Made by a program: the position numbers and the translations under genes. From an uncultured Enterorhabdus sp. (GTDB lineage Bacteria > Actinomycetota > Coriobacteriia > Coriobacteriales > Eggerthellaceae), in the NCBI GenBank assembly GCA_947645965.1, contig CANSES010000005.1:1-57718 (forward strand): a stretch of 57,718 nucleotides of DNA, given 5' to 3'. Under the pieces are notes generated by a model. That model had not been told where the DNA came from and ran no database searches. It was given only the letters and a program-made list of their open reading frames with translations. Shown one piece after another: positions 53,422 to 57,718 of this stretch; the stretch's first letter is position 1; every line of letters begins with the position of its first letter.

Positions 53422-54321
53422 GTGAATCTCGCCCAACTGAGGTACTTCAAGAAGCTCGCCGAGGTGGAGCACTTCACCAAAGCCGCCGAAGCGCTCTACA
53501 TCACCCAGCCGGCGCTGTCGAACTCCATTAAGCAGCTGGAACGGGAGCTGGGCATCCCCCTGTTCGAGCAGACGGGCCGCAACGTGCGCCTGACCAAATG
53601 GGGCCAGGAGTTCTGCGACCACATCACCGCCGGGCTGCACGCCATCGACAAGGGCACGCAGATCGCCCAGGAACACGCCTCCAGCCTGTCGGGCTCCATC
53701 GACATCGGCACCATCTTCACCGTGCAGGCCGGTTTCCTGCCGCGCCTTCTGCAGCGCTACCGCGAGCGCTTCGGCACGGCTGTGGACGCGCGGCTGTACC
53801 AGGGGCTCACCGCCGATTTGGTGGAACGACTGGAAGCGGGCACCTACGACGTGGTGTTCTGCTCGCGGGTGACGGGGCACCCGGCGGTGGAGTTCATCCC
53901 CATCACCCACCAGAATCTAGTTGCTGTGGCGCACGAGAACTCGCCCCTGGCCGGCCGCGACGAGGTGTCGCTCCATGAGCTGGCATCGTTTCCGCTGGTC
54001 ACCTACTGGCCCGATTCCTCCATCGGGGAAGAGGTGCACGACCTGTTGCGTCGCACCGGCACGCCGCTGAATGCGCGGCAGCACTGCTACGACGAGATCA
54101 CCCTGGGCAGCGTGATCGCCGCCGACCCCGCCTTCGTGGGTCTGTCGCTGGATACCCTGGGCCTGGCCCCCTTCGCCCAGCTGCGCACCGTGCGCCTGAC
54201 CGAGGCACCCGCGGGATTTCACCCCATTTACCTGGCCTACGTGAAAGGCCGCTTCATGACCCGCGCCGTCGAGAACATGGTAGCCCTCGCCCGCGAAGTC
54301 GCCGAAACCAGCGCAGAATAG
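53422..54321 (+). CDS. LysR-family transcriptional regulator
   Basis: A 299-residue regulator. The winged helix begins NLAQLRYFKKLAEVEHFTKAAEALYITQPALSNSIKQLERELG, followed by a periplasmic-binding-protein-like effector domain. The start is GTG with GGGGG about 5 bases upstream; longer open-frame starts cross the REP-like repeat and lack family similarity. The target genes may be the neighbouring acyl-CoA dehydrogenase or the activase, but no operator was identified. Confidence 0.92.
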   Translation: MNLAQLRYFKKLAEVEHFTKAAEALYITQPALSNSIKQLERELGIPLFEQTGRNVRLTKWGQEFCDHITAGLHAIDKGTQIAQEHASSLSGSIDIGTIFTVQAGFLPRLLQRYRERFGTAVDARLYQGLTADLVERLEAGTYDVVFCSRVTGHPAVEFIPITHQNLVAVAHENSPLAGRDEVSLHELASFPLVTYWPDSSIGEEVHDLLRRTGTPLNARQHCYDEITLGSVIAADPAFVGLSLDTLGLAPFAQLRTVRLTEAPAGFHPIYLAYVKGRFMTRAVENMVALAREVAETSAE

Positions 54322-54375
54322 CGGGCGGCGGGCTGCCAACGGCGGCTTAAACGGAGAAAGCGCTCCTTGCCCGCT

Positions 54376-54423
54376 AAAAAAAGAAGCGAACTTCTCATTA
54401 ACATTTGTTAATGAGAAGTTCGC
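54376..54423 (-). terminator. Strong rho-independent terminator of the activase gene
   Basis: A perfect 17-bp inverted repeat (GCGAACTTCTCATTAAC at 54386-54402, loop ATTT, complement at 54407-54423). On the minus strand the stem is followed by TTCTTTTTTTAG. It lies 33 bases after the stop of the minus-strand activase gene. Confidence 0.88.
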
Positions 54424-54455
54424 TCCCGTTGCAGCATATCTCGAAGGGCGAGACC

Positions 54456-57400
54456 CTATCTCTCCACCTCGGTGGTTTCCACCTCCACGGCATCGGCCAC
54501 GGCCTCGGGGGCTTCGGGGGCGCCGTCGCGCACGACGGCGCGGGCGGCGCGGGCCTCGGCCTCCTTCTCGGCCAAATTCGCCTTGGCCACGGCGATCATG
54601 AGCTTGATGCGGTTGAGCTGGTTCACCTCGCTTGCCCCGGGATCGTAGTCCACGGCCACGATGTTGCTCTCGGGGTAGCGGCGGCGCAGCTCCTTGATGG
54701 TGGCCTTGCCCACCACGTGGTTCGGCAGGCAGGCGAAGGGCTGGGTGCACACCACGTTGGGACAGCCCGACCGGATGAGCTCCACCATCTCGGCGGTGAG
54801 CAGCCACCCCTCACCCATGGAGTTGCACAGGGACAGGATCTGCTCGGCGTACTCGGCCAGCTCGTAGATGTCCGCCGGCGGATGGAAGCGCGCCGACTTC
54901 TCCAGGGCGTCGTTCACGGGCTTGCGCAGCTTCCGAATGGCGGCCAGGCCGATGCGGCTGCCGAGCGCGCTCTTCTTCGACTTGCCGATGGGCTGCTGGA
55001 AGATGCCGCCGGCGATGCCGAACAGGAAGAACTCGATGAGCCCGGGCACCACGGCCTCGCAGCCCTCGCGCTCGATGACGTCCACGATCTGGTTGTTGGC
55101 CGTGGGATGGAACTTCACGAGGATCTCGCCCACCACGCCCACGCGGGGCTTGGTGCCCTCGCCGGCCAGCGGCAGGGTGTCGAAGTCCTCCACGATGCGG
55201 CGCACCGTGCGGCGGAACTCCGACTGGCGCACGCCGCGCTGGAGCTGGTGCTTGCAGGCGTCCATCCAATAGTCGAACAGGCGGTTGGCGCTGCCGGGCT
55301 CCACCTCGTAGGGGCGCGTGCGGTACAGGCACATCATGAGCAAGTCGCCGTACTGCAGCGCGTAGATGGCCTGGTAGAGCATCTTCGGCGTGATCTTGAA
55401 GCCGGGATTCTCCTCGCCTAAGTCCTTGAACGAAATGGCAATGACGGGGATATGTCCGAGCCCCACCGATTTCAGCGCCTTGCGGATGAGCGAGATGTAG
55501 TTGGTGGCGCGGCAGCCGCCGCCGGTCTGGGTGATGAGCACGGCCAGCTTGTCGGTGTCGTACTTGCCCGACAGCACCGCCTCCATGATCTGGCCCGTGA
55601 CCAGGATGGACGGGTAGCAGATGTCGTTGTTCACGTACTTCAGGCCCGCGTCCACCGCGCCGTGGTCCACCGAGGGCAGCAGCACCGCGTTGTAGCCGGC
55701 ACGCTTGAAGATGGGCACCAAAAGCTCGAAATGGTAGGGGGCCATTTGGGGCGCTAAGATGGTGTAGCCCGCGTCGCGCATTTCCTCGGTGAACTGCACG
55801 CGCTCAAACTCGGTGGAGGCGCCCTCGCGCTGCTCCACCTCGGCGGCGGCGGTCACGCCGTCGGCTTTCTCGGTGAAAGATTCCGGTACCAGCTTGTCCA
55901 CGTCCTCCAGCTTGATGGAGGCGGCAGGGCAGGCGCGCCCCTCGGCGCGGGCGTCGGAAAGGGCCTCCGCCTCACGGTCCGCCTGGTCCTTCAAAGCTGC
56001 GAGCAGGCTGCGCACGCGGATGCGGGCGGCGCCCAGGTTCGACACCTCGTCGATCTTGAGCACCGTGTACACCTTGCCGGCCGCCTCGAGCACCTCCTGC
56101 ACCTGGTCGGTGGTGAGGGCATCCAGGCCGCAGCCGAAGGAGTTCAGCTGGATGAGGTCCAGGTCGCGCCGCTGGGTGACCACCTTGGCCGCCGCGTAGA
56201 GGCGCGTGTGGTACATCCACTGGTCCACCACGCGGATGGGACGCTCCAGCTGGCCCAGGTGCGCCACGGAGTCTTCCGTGAGCACGGCCAGGCCGAAGCT
56301 CGTGAGCAGCTCGGGAATGGCATGGTTGATCTCCGGGTCCTGGTGGTAGGGCCGTCCCGCCAGCACAATGCCCCGGGTGCCGGTCTCCTCCATCCAGGCG
56401 AGGGTTTCCACGCCCTTCGTGCGAATGTCGCGCTTGAAGGCCTCGTCCTCGGCCCAGGCGGCATCCACGGCCGCGTCGATCTCCTTCTGGGTGATGGGGT
56501 GCGCGTGCGCCCCCACCTCATCGCGGAAGGTGCCGGTGAGCTCCGTGTACAGGCGGCGCTTCAGCTTCTCCTTGTGGTCGTAGGGAAGCCAGGGGGCCAC
56601 GAAGGCCACGGGCGATTCGCGCAGCTCGTCGATGTTCAGGCGCAGGGCCTCGGGATAGCTCGCCACGATGGGGCAGTTGAAGTGGTTGCCGGCGGTCTCG
56701 TCCTCCTGGCGCTCCCACTTGGAGCAGGGCATCCAGATGAAGTCGGGGGCCTTCTCCAGCAGGTTCATGATGTGGCCGTGGGAGAGCTTGGCCGGGTAGC
56801 ACACGCTTTCGGACGGCATGGACTCGATGCCCGCCTCGTAGGTCTTCTTCGTGGAGGGATCGGACAGCACCACCCGGTAGCCGAGGCTCGTGAAGAAGGT
56901 GAACCAGAACGGGTAGTTCTCGTACATGTTCAGGGCCCGCGGAATGCCCACGGTGCCGCGGTAGGCCTCTTCCTCGCTCAGGGGCTCGTAGCCGAAGGTG
57001 CGCTCGGCCTTGTACTCGAAGAGGTTCGGCACGGCGGACTTCTCGGTGCCGGTGCCGAGGCTCTCCCCCTTCTCGCAGCGGTTGCCGGTGATGAAGCGGC
57101 GGCGCACACCCGTGGCCGGATCGCGGCCGAAGTCGTTCACCGTGAGCAGGCAGGCGTTGGAGCAGCCCTTGCAGCGCACGGTCTTATGGGTGGGGGCCAG
57201 AGCCTCGATCTCAGCGAGAGACAAAAGCCCGCTCGTGAACACCTTCGGGCCCATATCCGGCGAGAGGGGCACGGACTCGGTATGGCGGCGCTTGTCCTCG
57301 TAGCGATCGCGGGCGAGCAGGGCCGCGCCGAAGGCGCCCATGTTGCCGGCGATATCGGGGCGCACGGCGTTCACCTCGGAGAGCTGCTCGAAGGCCCGCA

Positions 57401-57718
57401 GCACCGCGTCGTTCAGGAAGGTGCCGCCCTGGACGATGACCTGGGTGCCCACGTCGTGGGGATCGCGAATCTTGATGACCTTGAACAGGGCGTTCTTGAT
57501 AACGGAGATGGCCAGGCCCGCGGCGATATCGCCCACGGTGGCCCCCTCCTTCTGGGCCTGCTTCACGCGGCTGTTCATGAACACGGTACAGCGGCTGCCC
57601 AGATCCACGGGGTTCTCGGCGGAGATGGCCGTGGCGGCGAACTCGGCCACGTCCAGGTTCAGGCCGCTCGCGAAGGACTCGATGAAGCTGCCGCAGCCCG
57701 AGGAGCAGGCCTCGTTCA
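54456..57718 (-). CDS. BadF/HgdC-type acyl-CoA dehydratase activase fused to DUF2229 and dehydratase-like regions (N-terminus outside window)
   Basis: At least 1087 codons, open at the right edge. At the edge the frame reads [20 protein letters not shown], the cluster-binding and ATPase motif of BadF/BcrA/HgdC activases, then [18 protein letters not shown]. Next comes [16 protein letters not shown] and a DUF2229-type domain ([25 protein letters not shown]), then a HgdB-like part with [15 protein letters not shown] and [10 protein letters not shown]. Such large fusions are common in gut anaerobes; the activase domain injects electrons into a radical dehydratase. The exact partner is unknown. 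The tail is low complexity and acidic. Confidence 0.88.
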   Translation of the reverse strand, partial: NEACSSGCGSFIESFASGLNLDVAEFAATAISAENPVDLGSRCTVFMNSRVKQAQKEGATVGDIAAGLAISVIKNALFKVIKIRDPHDVGTQVIVQGGTFLNDAVLRAFEQLSEVNAVRPDIAGNMGAFGAALLARDRYEDKRRHTESVPLSPDMGPKVFTSGLLSLAEIEALAPTHKTVRCKGCSNACLLTVNDFGRDPATGVRRRFITGNRCEKGESLGTGTEKSAVPNLFEYKAERTFGYEPLSEEEAYRGTVGIPRALNMYENYPFWFTFFTSLGYRVVLSDPSTKKTYEAGIESMPSESVCYPAKLSHGHIMNLLEKAPDFIWMPCSKWERQEDETAGNHFNCPIVASYPEALRLNIDELRESPVAFVAPWLPYDHKEKLKRRLYTELTGTFRDEVGAHAHPITQKEIDAAVDAAWAEDEAFKRDIRTKGVETLAWMEETGTRGIVLAGRPYHQDPEINHAIPELLTSFGLAVLTEDSVAHLGQLERPIRVVDQWMYHTRLYAAAKVVTQRRDLDLIQLNSFGCGLDALTTDQVQEVLEAAGKVYTVLKIDEVSNLGAARIRVRSLLAALKDQADREAEALSDARAEGRACPAASIKLEDVDKLVPESFTEKADGVTAAAEVEQREGASTEFERVQFTEEMRDAGYTILAPQMAPYHFELLVPIFKRAGYNAVLLPSVDHGAVDAGLKYVNNDICYPSILVTGQIMEAVLSGKYDTDKLAVLITQTGGGCRATNYISLIRKALKSVGLGHIPVIAISFKDLGEENPGFKITPKMLYQAIYALQYGDLLMMCLYRTRPYEVEPGSANRLFDYWMDACKHQLQRGVRQSEFRRTVRRIVEDFDTLPLAGEGTKPRVGVVGEILVKFHPTANNQIVDVIEREGCEAVVPGLIEFFLFGIAGGIFQQPIGKSKKSALGSRIGLAAIRKLRKPVNDALEKSARFHPPADIYELAEYAEQILSLCNSMGEGWLLTAEMVELIRSGCPNVVCTQPFACLPNHVVGKATIKELRRRYPESNIVAVDYDPGASEVNQLNRIKLMIAVAKANLAEKEAEARAARAVVRDGAPEAPEAVADAVEVETTEVER

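Overview
The window is GC-rich, densely packed DNA that looks like a chromosome segment from a gut-type anaerobic actinobacterium of the class Coriobacteriia, most like Eggerthellaceae (Eggerthella/Adlercreutzia relatives). This is inferred from gene content: a Tat-exported DMSO-reductase-family enzyme with its own sensor system, a BadF/HgdC-type activase, NifS/IscU/IscR iron-sulfur genes, and LA(x)TG wall-anchor signals typical of actinobacteria. No database search was possible, so the genus is not claimed.

Layout. 1-4.2 kb: ribosomal protein genes on the minus strand (rplB-rpsS-rplV-rpsC-rplP-rpmC-rpsQ-rplN-rplX, then rplE cut by the window edge). The cluster begins at rplB with a near-consensus promoter; the usual rpsJ-rplC-rplD-rplW genes are not upstream. 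4.7-8.3 kb: a YgiQ-type radical SAM protein coupled to a trigger-factor-like chaperone. 8.6-15.1 kb: a respiratory module on the minus strand (DmsA-like catalytic subunit with a Tat signal and lipobox, DmsB-like ferredoxin, TorD chaperone, c-heme sensor kinase, response regulator). 15.5-17 kb: pyridoxal/pyridoxamine kinase and a small radical SAM protein. 17.4-21.4 kb: an ABC exporter. 21.6-23.1 kb: a HEPN/MNT pair and a GNAT acetyltransferase. 23.4-25.3 kb: a PD-(D/E)XK-like nuclease gene between copies of a 30-bp repeat. 25.4-31.7 kb: a secreted GH5 glycosidase, then rsmA, a flavodoxin-like protein, tatD and metG. 31.8-35.7 kb: a hybrid sensor kinase divergent from a secreted sortase-like protein, with eight helically phased 11-bp repeats between them. 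35.9-38.4 kb: iscU-nifS divergent from an iscR-like regulator.

38.5-50.1 kb is the most unusual part. A PBECR-like nuclease remnant is followed by two tandem paralogous genes for large wall-anchored surface proteins (beta-solenoid-like N-terminus, DUF11-type repeats, LAQTG anchor), with a DUF3800 gene between them. In both surface genes a poly-C tract (C7 and C10) directly after the signal peptide puts the reading frame out of phase, and a G9 tract forms the ribosome-binding site of the DUF3800 gene. The two surface genes share a 413-bp identical segment. This is read as a contingency (phase-variation) locus, with programmed slippage or sequencing error as alternatives.

50.3-57.7 kb: a YgjP-like metalloprotease and rsmI on the minus strand, an acyl-CoA dehydrogenase and a LysR regulator on the plus strand, and a large, window-truncated BadF/HgdC-type activase fusion on the minus strand. 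A REP-like 26-bp palindrome (15 copies seen) is scattered between genes across the window, and one copy lies inside a coding sequence.
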